Positions 1-9,899 of a DNA stretch of 64,000 nucleotides are shown piece after piece (the stretch's first letter is position 1; each line of letters begins with the position of its first letter). The DNA is from Owenia fusiformis. Taxonomy: Eukaryota; Annelida; Polychaeta; Sabellida; Oweniidae. Location of the stretch: NCBI GenBank assembly GCA_903813345.2, contig CAIIXF020000002.1:20226455-20290454 (forward strand), in the 5' to 3' direction. Under the pieces are notes generated by a model. It made no database searches. It saw only the letters and a program-made list of their open reading frames with translations, and was not told the origin of the DNA. The position numbers were made by a program, and so were the translations under genes.

Positions 1-330
1 TACAGGTATTCACCGAAAATAGAGTGAAATATTTGTTTTATTATATCACTGTCTAGCTAAACATCCCTAATATTTTTAAGTCATAGGTTAACATTGAAAT
101 ACATTGAATCTACTCGGTTCGTCTGCCATTTTGACTTACACTGATCTAAATTATTTACACTGAACGAAAACAAATTCTTTGAAAATTCCCGGGAGCGTGG
201 GATATCGCTAGATATCTCACGGTTGTCTTATCTGATTAGCATTGCCATTGAATATCGCCAGATATCCCACGACATGTGACCCGGTTTTGACCAATCATAC
301 TGTCGCTAGCTAGATAGTGATATAATAATG
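1..330. repeat. Segment resembling the 3' flank of the gene ending at 62025
   Basis: The first 60 bases (CACCGAAAAT, then ATATTTGTTTTATTAT and CACTGT) match 62318-62370 closely. The following 270 bases keep the same order of landmarks as 62450-62600: a GAATATC stretch, CACGTG-like and ACCAATCA words, then GATATAATA. Inside it, 195-275 holds imperfect palindromes built on GGGATATCGCTAGATATC. It could be a dispersed repeat, or the 3' flank of a paralogous gene lying upstream of the window. Confidence 0.4.
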
Positions 331-453
331 TTATTTATTCGGTCAACTGGCAAAATTGTATACCTCAATTGTAAACCTTGAAAGTACTGTTGACCGAAAC
401 TGGAGGTCTACTACTAATTCTAGTTTGCTGAGTAATAGTTTTCAACAGACAAT

Positions 454-583
454 CCTATGGTTTTTCAAAAATATTAATTATGTCCACTCATGGATGTCAA
501 TATCTTCACTCATTCGCTTTTCTCACTCATGAAGATATCAATATCCACTCATGGATATAACTGATATTTTTTAAAACCATAGG
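454..583. repeat. Small inverted repeat
   Basis: CCTATGGTTTTT at 454 pairs with AAAACCATAGG ending at 583. The loop carries three copies of CACTCATG(G/A)AT-like words. It looks like a short foldback element. Confidence 0.5.
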
Positions 584-732
584 ATATTTTCATAATTTTC
601 GTCACCGAATTAATCGAACACACATATGAAGTATAGGTTGACCAAAATGAATTCAGTCCATAAATGTGCTTGTCATTTCTAAAATAAGATATATACCGAC
701 TCATGTCAAGCTGAGGAGATCACAAATCAGTC

Positions 733-1434
733 CTAAAACTTTGGATTCTGCCATTCAAATGGTCTGTCTTGGCCTTTCAAAAACGTGTTTGATGTGACAA
801 CCTCGACGTCGCAGCCACTCCGATTGAATGCGACGCATGAAGTTGTTACATAACGTGGAAACACTCTTGTCTTGGAATAGCTTGATGAATGACCCCTCTG
901 ATCTTTGCAGTGATTTCTGTTTTCAAGTGTGATTGTCAGGGGGTGGTTTTCATATAAGCTTTGTCTCTCAGATATCCTCACAGAGATATCTGGAATGTTC
1001 AAGTCGGGTGAAGGGTCACATATTTTGATTAGTCGACGCGGGGGCATTTCTCGTGAGGAACAATGGTGCCATGAGGACGGGGCCACCCCTGGGGGCCACC
1101 CCATAAGTCCTTGAAGTGACTGTGGCAGTTTGGGGATTGACTGATCAATTGAGATCAACTGATCATGAGCAAGTCACAGTCCAGTGATTGTGTCCTCGAA
1201 ATCATTGATCGTCGTGTCAAATTCTAGAGAACATTCCGACTGAATTAAGTGGGGTGGTAGAGCCCATGGTCCATTTAAACGTTTACTATTTTCAGCAATA
1301 CATATAGGCCGGTTATACCTATTTCAGTTTAATATTATTCTCACCAAATGACCATTGTGATCCTGGTCACGTTGCAGTGCCATGATTTCTGTTACTATAA
1401 CAACCAGCAGACCAACAATAGTGAAACTTCCCAT
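733..1434 (-). CDS. Probable two-exon small secreted cysteine-containing protein
   Basis: On the minus strand, exon 1 (1434 down to 1345) reads 30 codons starting MGSFTIVGLLVVIVTEIM, a plausible signal peptide, and ends at a GTGAGA donor in phase 0. Exon 2 (1140 down to 733) starts in the same phase after an AG and ends with a stop, giving about 165 residues. An AG 18 bases upstream would add six codons. Exon 2 is clearly more GC-rich than its surroundings, has five cysteines and contains NHC..SSSYSKTRVFPRY..SC...SGC. I do not recognise it. The FPRY-x4-C stretch faintly recalls IL-17-type cytokines, but the usual C-x-C is absent. Exon 2 looks real. Exon 1 is less sure because the same bases resemble a dispersed repeat at 1756-1815. 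Confidence 0.45.
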
Positions 1435-2545
1435 GATGGTTAAACATCATAACTATACTAATATCTGTTAATATCAGAATGAATAGTCATATATTTATTC
1501 ACAAACTTGGGTACAAATAAAGTTTTCTTGGAAAAATTGCCACGCCCCCTTTTACACATTTTTTGCATAGCCATATTATCATCGGCAAATATAATTAATT
1601 GTAAAACATCAATTGATTTAGTATTATCAACCATACTCTAAATAAGTTTTCTAATATGTTTTCATGCTAATTCCTCCCAATTCCAGGAAAATATTATGTG
1701 CTTTGTCTCAGGGTAGGTCTTAAATTTTTACGAAAATGTGTACTTTTTTAACAAGTGATTTCTGTTACCATAGCAACCAGTTAACCAATATTGATGAAAC
1801 TGCTCACAATGATAGGACATGATAAGAAGATGGTTACCTGTAAATTTCAAGATGATTGGTTGGATACTCTAGGAATTATACATGGCTTTCCTAGGACCCC
1901 TCTTAAAATAACACCAGGGGGGTATAAATCTGCATATTTCCAAAACGCTGAAAAACTAGACACCAATAGTTTCAGAATCAATGTAGAATAATAAACCACA
2001 GAAAACCTACATAAAGAGAAATTTGCTACTTTTCAAAACCACTTTTACATTATGCTCATCCAGTATAACATTATTATAGCTGACGTATCATCGCAAATTC
2101 TATGCGGTTTTTGTTTTTTTACCGACGAGTTACAAAACATTACACGTTTTTACAATAACATCTTATGAAATGGAAAATGCACGTGTTGCTCCATGTTTTA
2201 TGTGTTTCATAAGCTGGATTTTTAAGCGTGTGTACTATTAAACTAAAATATCACAGTACATTGAATAGCTATTGGCATTGACCACTCTTATTTATTCGAG
2301 CAAATTAGTATAAAAGCTATTCAGCTTACAATGTACAAATAGTTTGATATGAGGAAAACCACGCATTGACATCACTGAATGAACCAGCAATCGTTGCAGA
2401 ATTCCTCATATAGGTTGGTCGTGTAGAATTGTGTGCAGAGATTGTAGATAATTAATCACAGAACCAACTGGGTGTTATTGGATAGGCCTATACCTTTATT
2501 TTGTGAAATACCGAGGAATTGATCGTAAATTGCATTTGGTAAGTA
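1435..2545. repeat. Intergenic sequence with dispersed repeat, no gene
   Basis: 1756-1990 is a dispersed-type repeat containing GTTACCATAGCAACCAG, related to 1384-1440. Open frames here are short, with no splice or family support. I see nothing else in 2000-2545 beyond AT-rich sequence. Confidence 0.4.
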
Positions 2546-2936
2546 AAGTCCATTTCACTGCTTCATTTCGTCAGTAGAACGGCAAAAATAAGAAATTGGG
2601 AGACCATTGTGCAATAATATATGGAAAAGTATATTCATAATGTACATGAATGACATTTATATATTTCAGATTTTTTCGTTTTTTGTGCAATAAGCCTGTG
2701 CCGTCTTGTAATTTGAAGAATTTCAGCCATGTTAATTTTATTGAAAATAACATGGCAGAGAGACATCCAAATATAAGAGGCCACACACTTTATAAGCCAA
2801 ACTAGAAGCAATCCAAGATATACAAATGTCATTCATGTACATTATGAATATACTTTTCCATATATTATTGCACAATGGTCTCCCAATTTCTTATTTTTGC
2901 CGTTCTACTGACGAAATGAAGCAGTGAATTGGACTT
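2546..2936. mobile_element. TA-flanked palindromic MITE
   Basis: Two near-perfect inverted arms of about 115 bases (2546-2661 and 2822-2936) end in AAGTCCATTTCACTGC and its complement. TA dinucleotides flank both sides (2544-2545, 2937-2938). This is the structure of a Tc1/mariner-type non-autonomous element. Apparent open reading frames inside are products of the repeat. Confidence 0.75.
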
Positions 2937-3826
2937 TAGTCTGTTTTATCATTTTTCTGAGACCTTCTGGGCCTTTAAATATAAACCCATGCTTAACAAT
3001 CAGTAAAAGGTTTGACGTGTAAACTTAACAGTCGGCGTCTTTGTAATATTTTATTTAAAAAATGCTTTATGGGTGTGAAAAGAACTCTATTTGGTGTTCT
3101 GTGCAAATGCTCAACTTTAAAACAAAGAGGACCTTACTTATTGTGAATAAACTCAATCAGAGAAAATATTTAGTCTACATAAAATACCAATTTTACAGGG
3201 ATAAATAACATGCATTAATAATTCTCTGTTGATTAAAATATATTGTTGTTTCGATAAAATAACTCATCTTGGAATACTTGGGCCAAGTCAGGATAGTTTG
3301 GTTTGGTAAAACGTCTTGGATACCTCTATTTTGATTCATAGGGTTTCAGTTGGTCCATTTTCATTAACCCCAGCGGAAGGCAACGATGGGATTGCCCCGA
3401 CCAGTTTGGCTTTCACATGATACCCCTTTTACAAAAGAACAGGACCGATTGCACTTGTGATTATTTATTTTTGGAGAAAATAGCTCTCACGTTTATATGT
3501 GCGTGCTTCTGCATTTGCCTAAGGTCTAACACAAACACATGCTCGCCAAACACTGACGTTTTCAAGGACGCACTAACCATGGCGCTAGCTAGCATTCCAA
3601 TTAGCACACTTATTCACAGTATATGCAATTATACCAACAAACGTACAATTTAACCCGTTGTGTGGCTTATTAATTTACCAAGTTTGGCTACAACTATTAT
3701 GCAAACCAGCATCATAATTACATAATACAATTTCTCTATATTTCATAATTTCATTCAACTTAAACCTGATCAGCTGTTTTATGTTTCAGTAAGGCGACAC
3801 GGACTACAACCACACGGACTACAGTC
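2937..3826. other. Upstream region of the membrane-protein gene
   Basis: A pyrimidine-rich tract ending TTTCAG at 3789 makes a good splice acceptor 37 bases before the ATG at 3827. The 5' UTR therefore probably begins in an upstream exon I cannot locate. A 78-codon open frame at 3417-3653 has no family resemblance and I do not call it. Confidence 0.35.
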
Positions 3827-3947
3827 ATGAATTCTGGGATGGGGTACTCGGGTGACCATAAGCCCCTGAAACTTATGCTAATCGTGGGTGTTACCATAGC
3901 TTACACTGCATACGTTGGATGCAGTGGTCTTCTCTCTATGAACAGAA
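3827..3947 (+). CDS. Membrane-protein gene, coding exon 1
   Basis: Encodes residues 1-40 plus one base. The start ATG is the first in this exon. Donor AGAA|GTAAGT is near consensus. Confidence 0.85.
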
Positions 3948-5176
3948 GTAAGTCAATATAAAAGTTCTACAAACTAGTCACTTAAATCGGATATTAAAAC
4001 ATTTTTGCAATTATTTTTAACAAAAAATAAACAAAATTCAAATAGAACCTTTTCGTACAATGTTATATCCCGTTCTCAATCAGAGCAAAATTCTGAACAC
4101 TTAAGACATGTATAAGAAGCTGGCTTTCTTTAAATGATAGTTCTTTAGTCGTGCCCCGTTTCCTTTTTTACAGTTTTCCATATTAACCATGCTTAGTTGT
4201 CTGACATAGCATGACTAGCTATGTATACATGTAGTGTTTTGCGACTGATTAGAAATGATAATGCATGCCTAGGCTAAGTATGTATGAATATAATCATGTA
4301 CTAAAGTCTTCGTTATGACCATGGCCAACATTTTTGTGCATTTACATTTCAGGATTCTTTGACATAGAAAACGATTTCGAAGCCAACAACACAATCCTCG
4401 ATCACGACCTCGAGATCAACCCGGCCTCCTTTACGTTCTTCGTAGTTTGGGGTATCATTTACGTTTGGCAGTTCCTTTGGCTAGGCTACGCCCTCTCCAC
4501 CCTTTGCAGATTGACGAAATATGGATATCTCTACGTTTCACCCAATATTTTACCAGCAAGCATCTTCTTTTTCTTTTTTATAAACAACGGATGTGGTGTC
4601 GCTTGGTTTTTACTGTACCAGAACTTGTACATTCCCCACGCATGTGCAGCCTTGGCTATGATGGCGTTCACCCTCTATTTATGTTTGTTCATATCGATGC
4701 GAGCCTTGAACAAACACGGCGAGAAATTAGTTGAGCAGCAGAAAGGATCAGACATTTGGATGATTCGTATTTTATGTCACAATGGACTGGGTATGTATGC
4801 CACCTGGTGTACAATTGCAACACTACTTAACTTTGCAACCACTCTTGTATTCTGGGCGAATGTTTCTAACGCCATGGCGAGTACAATTAGTCTCGCCATA
4901 CTCGCCGGTGAGCTACTCCTCTGGGCTATACTTGACAATTTTGTGTTGGACAAATTCACCAGATACCTCATCACCCCGTATATTGTCGTTGTGTTCGCAC
5001 TTGTTGGGGTCATCGTGAAAAACTGGAACCCAGATACACGTAATTCAATAATGAACGCAGTTCTTTTAGGCGTCGCAAGTGCTTTCCTCTTGATCAAGAT
5101 TATTATGGTCATTTACAGACACAGGAGGAACCCTGTCGACTACGAGAACAAGGGAACGCTGAAACCTATCCCATAA
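3827..5176 (+). CDS. Eight-span membrane protein with TspO/MBR-like segment (two exons)
   Basis: Exon 1 is 3827-3947 (ending A|GTAAGT) and exon 2 is 4353-5176 (after TTTCAG). The split codon joins in frame to give 314 residues. Hydrophobic segments lie near 14-36, 66-90, 103-130, 133-158, 174-198, 204-229, 235-258 and 265-290, followed by a basic tail (IYRHRRNP). N-x-T at 53-55 is a possible glycosylation site between spans 1 and 2. The segment at 63-88 (NPASFTFFVVWGIIYVWQF) has the P...F..VW..IY pattern of TspO/MBR-type tryptophan-rich proteins, and longer invertebrate and bacterial relatives with extra spans exist. Ligand and location are not predictable here. Gene structure is secure; family assignment is tentative. 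Confidence 0.85.
4353..5176 (+). CDS. Membrane-protein gene, coding exon 2
   Basis: Acceptor TTACATTTCAG|GA. A continuous frame of 274 codons runs to TAA. Base composition is visibly more GC-rich than the flanks. Confidence 0.9.
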
Positions 5177-5410
5177 ATGATTTGTACATGGTTGAACTTT
5201 AAGAGAACTCTTGCGAATCAATTCTGGACTGATGGTGGTCGGACCCTTAAAGGCTCTATGAAAAGTAAACATTGGACAAAACAACAATACAGACTAAAGT
5301 GGTTAAAAACTATTCATTGGGCCTTTAACAGACCGACTTTAGTAGCTAGCAATATTATAACACGTATGTGGAGTCCATAGATATTATTCATTTAATATTT
5401 TAACGTTTTA

Positions 5411-5438
5411 AATAAAATCATATTTTATACTAAATAAA
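5411..5438 (+). promoter_or_regulatory. Polyadenylation signals
   Basis: AATAAA occurs at 5411-5416 and 5433-5438, 235-260 bases after the stop at 5176. This is a normal spacing for the end of this transcript. Confidence 0.6.
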
Positions 5439-6154
5439 AGAAGTGTATGTTGTTGTATTGGAGTTAAGTTCAAGGCGGAAAAGCAAAAAAATGGGTTTGA
5501 TATGAAAGACATGAAAGAAGGATCATTTTGAGACATGTTGTTTGTAATTCCATGTAGTTACTCCAACACCACCCCCCCCCCCTCCATTCCTTAAGTGCAC
5601 CATTTATGCCATGATGGAATGATTTACGGGACACCCATTAATTGCTTTGAAAGTATTCTTCGTTTTTCAAAGTAGTACAGGTCGTGTCCTCACAAAAGTG
5701 AGAATACAAAGTTTGAATACCATAAGAATTTAATGATATTTTTCAAAACAATTCTGACACTGATCACACAGATCTATCTTTTCAGCGTTAGTGCCATGTA
5801 CATTATTCACTGCTCTACCACCACTGTGGTTATACTGTCATATACGGTAATACAGTGTACATTTTCATTAAACAGTTAAAGGCAAAAGTCTATATTTATT
5901 TTATATAACGTTAATACTAAATAAATGAGAGTGTATGGTTTCATAATAACCTCTGCGTTAATTTGGAATTTTCAAAAAGACATGGCAAAAACACAAGAGA
6001 ACGTTTTATTCGTCAATAATATTGAAATGGTGATAAAATGTAATGGTCATCCTGTAACCATAGCCTTTGCACAAGTTCTGATTCATTATATTGCATATAT
6101 AAAGGAAGAAGAAATATAAGTTCCAAAGACGCGGCACTGACATAACTGATATTA

Positions 6155-6330
6155 AATTCGAATATGACTGTATTCACGCCTTCTTTAAACTGTGAACAAA
6201 GTCAATACTTCACCCGGTATTTATTTGTCGATACAATACCTGGTCTGAACTAAGTGTTTCGTTTAGTACACGTAGGAAATGGAGTGACGATTTTGCAAAG
6301 TTTTGGTGAGTTTTCATGAGCTATGCATAT
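6155..6330 (+). repeat. Single partial copy of the 13.9-14.6 kb repeat (family H)
   Basis: Shares TGACTGTATTCACGCCTTCT, AACAAAGTCAA, TTCACCCGG and TTTGGTGAGTTTTCATG in order with the tandem units at 13870-14580. The hairpin part is missing. Confidence 0.6.
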
Positions 6331-7841
6331 ATTGTATATATTGTTTGCCAATTCACATCTGAGCCACTGGCGATCTAAAAAATCTATACAACCCTAAACC
6401 AAGTTTAATGAACTTGTGAATGAAAACATCATCTCTAATCCCACTTCGTGATAATTGTGTAGTTTTTGTTTACCTGAAAGAGAAAACTATTTCAGTTGTA
6501 TAACATCGTTAGAAAAAATAAACAATGAAATAAATAAATTGCTTTGAAAAAGTATTTGAAATAGAATTATCCAAATTGTTACAATTCTATATTTAATATT
6601 ATGATATATTGTTGGTTATTACATCAGACGAACACAATGAACTTAGAAAATAGATTGAATGATTGCTTTTTAAGTATTACTACGAAGGTTTTCACACCAG
6701 TGGAGAGATGAGAGATGCGTCTCGCCCTTACATACAGTGTGGTTGAACTTAAAGAGAACCCTTATGAATCAATTCTGGACGGATTGTGGCGATGTCTTTA
6801 TATAAGGTCCTATGGAATGTTGGACAATATGGTTCAAATGGTTGAAATGGTTTAAATATTCATAGTGCCTCAGACTGACCATACAAGCTAGCAATATTAT
6901 AACATGTATGTAGAGTCCATAGATATCATTTATGTCATATTTTTAACGTTATAAATATAATCATACTTTTTACTATTCAAAGCCTGTTGCTGTATTGGAG
7001 TTAAGTTCAAGGTGGAAATGCAAAATATTTTGAAGTTCGTTTGATATGCAGGGAGAATTTTTAGACATGTTGTTTGTAGCTCTCCATGTTCTCCCCCCAT
7101 TAAGTCCAAAAACAAAGTTTTGTTTGTGGTGATACAAAATCGGAGCATCGATTGGGTTGATATTTGTCATACTACATAAAAAAATATGTTTGACATCAAT
7201 GCACATGAATCATTTCAAACAACTTTTTCAGAAATTAGACTAATTCAATGTAGTATTTAAATGATTGTTACATAAATTCCCAATTAATTCGATTTTTTAG
7301 TAAATTGAATATGTTGAGTATGTGTTGGAGGATACAAAACATGTGGACATTATAAAACGTGTTAGTTTTTAATGAGTACGACATATCAAACAAACCCTTT
7401 TGAGAGATGGTGGGAAACATATATTATTAACCAGTTAGAAATCATCGACGGACTTGATGCATAATCTGTTATGTTGTTCGAGTTTCCATAGCATTTGATT
7501 TTTGTCCAAAAAATCACCATTAAAGCTGTTTTTAAGAAATAGTAAGCAATATATATATTCAATATATATTGCATGGTCATGGTAAACAGTTGTGTTGAAA
7601 AAACAATAGCACATATATAGTGTCGTTGATCTCAATACACATGGCGCAGGATGCGGTAGAACAGCAGAATTCATGGAAACATATCAATTATCGTAAATTT
7701 GCCCATATATTTAGCGTCATGCACTTTATTTGTATCTACTACTCCATTTATCACGATTCAAAGCTCACACTGATATATCTACATCATTTAAGACACACAG
7801 ATGTGATTGTTTATGCTTCCAAGTTTCCTTTATGTTATTTC

Positions 7842-7939
7842 GATAGGTCGAGACTGAAAATCCGATATAACCATCTGAAATGTACTAGGACTCTAGTACA
7901 TTTCAGATGGTTAAATCGGATTTTCAGTCTCGACCTATC
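7842..7939. repeat. Near-perfect 98-base hairpin
   Basis: Arms of about 45 bases begin GATAGGTCGAGACTGAAAAT and end with the complement. The loop is about six bases (GGACTC) and I see a single mismatch/indel. The 146-codon frame running through it is not credible as a gene. Confidence 0.85.
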
Positions 7940-8367
7940 AAAAGAACATAGGACTACCACTGTACTCAAGACTAATCTGTTCATAGCGAGAAAAAAATGT
8001 CAGACTGAACCGGTTATGCTGAAAACATGTATGTACTTTTTTTTAATCCGAAAATCCTAAATTGCCGATCAAAATTTACCCAGAATCCACAAGAAACAAC
8101 AATTTTTTTACGTTCGTACCGAAAACCGGAGAAACACCTTTGAAAATGAAAGTTCAATCTATCAAAGTGTATGTCCTGTATCGTATAGACAAGACTTAAA
8201 AAAAGTTTTCGAGAAAATGGCCACCGATAAAACCCAGATAGAATGTCCAGATACTTATTGATTCTAGTACCCTTGTACCAAAAAATATTCGTGAAAATTT
8301 CGGACTTCAGATCTTAAAATCATGTATGTAATTCACTTTCGAGAATCCTGATATCAACGTTTTTGGA

Positions 8368-9090
8368 TGAAAGGTCCATGTGCAGTATGGCAAGTGATTT
8401 TAGAAAGTCATATCTTTCACCAGGGGTACATTTTGGTCATCAATACACATGTTTTTATTAAAAACAATATGCTTTCAAGTGAAGTCCAATGATAGTGAAA
8501 TATCAATCTAACTCTCTCAAAAATTATGGATTAGGACCCCACCTTGGCTATTTTTGGAAATGTAAGGGTCATTTTCTAAAGAGAGGATCTTGTTTTTCTC
8601 AATTTAAACATATTGAAAGTTTCTTCTACACTATATTCATAACTTCTGAAAAGGGGATGGGTATTGAAATGCGACAAAGTTAAAAACTACTTTTCCCATG
8701 TTATTTACACATAGGGAAAACTCGTGCTTTCCATTGTTTTCAGCATAACTCTGGTCATCGAAAATTAATATCTTCAAAACTAGCCTTTCAATACCATTCT
8801 TCTTTTGAAGAGGTTTTAGACCCCTGGATGAATAATCTTTTCATGCAATAAAAACCAGAAAAAGGAGATCCTCTTTTGAGTAAATAGGTTCAACATTAGA
8901 AAAAATGTTGACATGGGGTCCCTATTCATGATTTTTCAAATTGTTCGATTGATATTTTTATCATCATAGGTACTTCACTTGAAAGAAAACATATTGTTTT
9001 AATAAAAACCACTGTATTTATGACCAGAAAGTATTCATGGTTTAAGATATTGCTTTCTAAAATCACTTGCCATACTGCACATGGACCTTT
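8368..9090. repeat. Foldback repeat
   Basis: 8368-8545 (AAAGGTCCATGTGCAGTATG onward) recurs inverted at 8915-9090, including TCACTTGAAAG and AACATATTGTTTT blocks. The spacer is about 370 bases. A short GC-rich stretch just outside (9105-9240) has no recognisable coding content on either strand. Confidence 0.7.
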
Positions 9091-9394
9091 AATTTTCTTT
9101 CCCCCGAGAGTGGTGAATTCTGATGTTGGACATCTTCGACCACTCGGCCCGCTGCCGTCGGTCAAAACGCAGTGAATGCCGAGCGTACGAAGAAGGGTAT
9201 AGGGGACTAACCCCTCGAAAAAAGTTTGTTCCATTGAATGAAGCAATTGATTATGCGATTTTGTCGTCCAAGGTATCCTTCTAACTTACTGAAAATGGTG
9301 TCAAAGTGGGTCAGTGAGTATTCACCATTATTGATCCCTCCTCTTTGCCCCTAGAGTTTTTAAAATTGAATTTAAAAAAAAAATATATATATGG

Positions 9395-9856
9395 GCAATT
9401 ACTGAACATGGAATTCGTAGCATAGCCAGATTTAATAACATTGCAGTATTGTCAATAATGTGATCAAGACTTGATTGTTTATTCCACTTCGATCATAAAT
9501 CTACACAAATAAACTATGTTTGAACTTATGAATAAAAACATTATTCTATATCACCATTGTGATTATTTTTGTAAAGTTTTTTGTTAACTATGACAGAAAA
9601 ATATTTCAGTTATACACCAGAATTAAATAAAATAAACAATAAAATAAATGCTTTGCTTTCATTATTGCCACAGCGTTTGAAATAGTATGTTATACAGATA
9701 GCGCCAATTCTATAGTGGTTATTGTCATGGTATTGATTTATTTCCAAGTAGTGTAATGAGGGTTTTGACACCAGTGTACTTATGGGAGTTGCATCTCACT
9801 ATTACTTGCCACATCAACAGTGCTAGTCACTATAGAAGAGGATACAAGGAGCAACT
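9395..9856 (+). promoter_or_regulatory. Upstream region of the lysozyme-like/ITIH-like gene
   Basis: This is the 460 bases before the signal-peptide exon. There is no clear TATA box. The region is duplicated at 6330-6725 without the coding exon. The transcription start cannot be placed from sequence alone. Confidence 0.35.
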
Positions 9857-9899
9857 ATGGGAAAATATTTTTTGATCTTTATTTTTACTGTAATCTTAG
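9857..9899 (+). CDS. Exon 1: signal peptide
   Basis: ATG starts 14 codons (MGKYFLIFIFTVIL) plus one base, then a G|GTAAG donor (phase 1). Joined to exon 2 it continues VAVSG before QFAER, a convincing signal sequence with cleavage likely after Gly19. It is far too short for ordinary gene finding. Confidence 0.75.

Larger units (their letters stand above)
5187..9795. repeat. Old tandem duplication of the intergenic segment
   Basis: The 3' UTR of the membrane-protein gene (5187-5585) recurs at 6733-7100 with the same landmarks: GGTTGAACTT, GCTAGCAATATTATAACA, GGAGTTAAGTTCAAGG, GACATGTTGTTTGTA. The segment just upstream of the next gene's first exon (9395-9790) recurs at 6330-6725: ATTTCAG near a run of AAATAAACAAT, then GGTTTT.ACACCAGTG. 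The order is therefore copy 1 (5187-6725) followed by copy 2 (6733-9795). Copy 2 is lengthened by insertions between 7842 and 9350. Confidence 0.65.

Noticed and set aside
1756-1815. GTTACCATAGCAACC as an X-box (RFX) site
   Set aside because: Similar GTTGCYATRGCAACC words occur at 13751 and 59112 inside repeats, so a regulatory role is not supported.
7620-8060. 146-codon plus-strand frame
   Set aside because: It runs through a perfect hairpin, has no family resemblance and ordinary intergenic composition.
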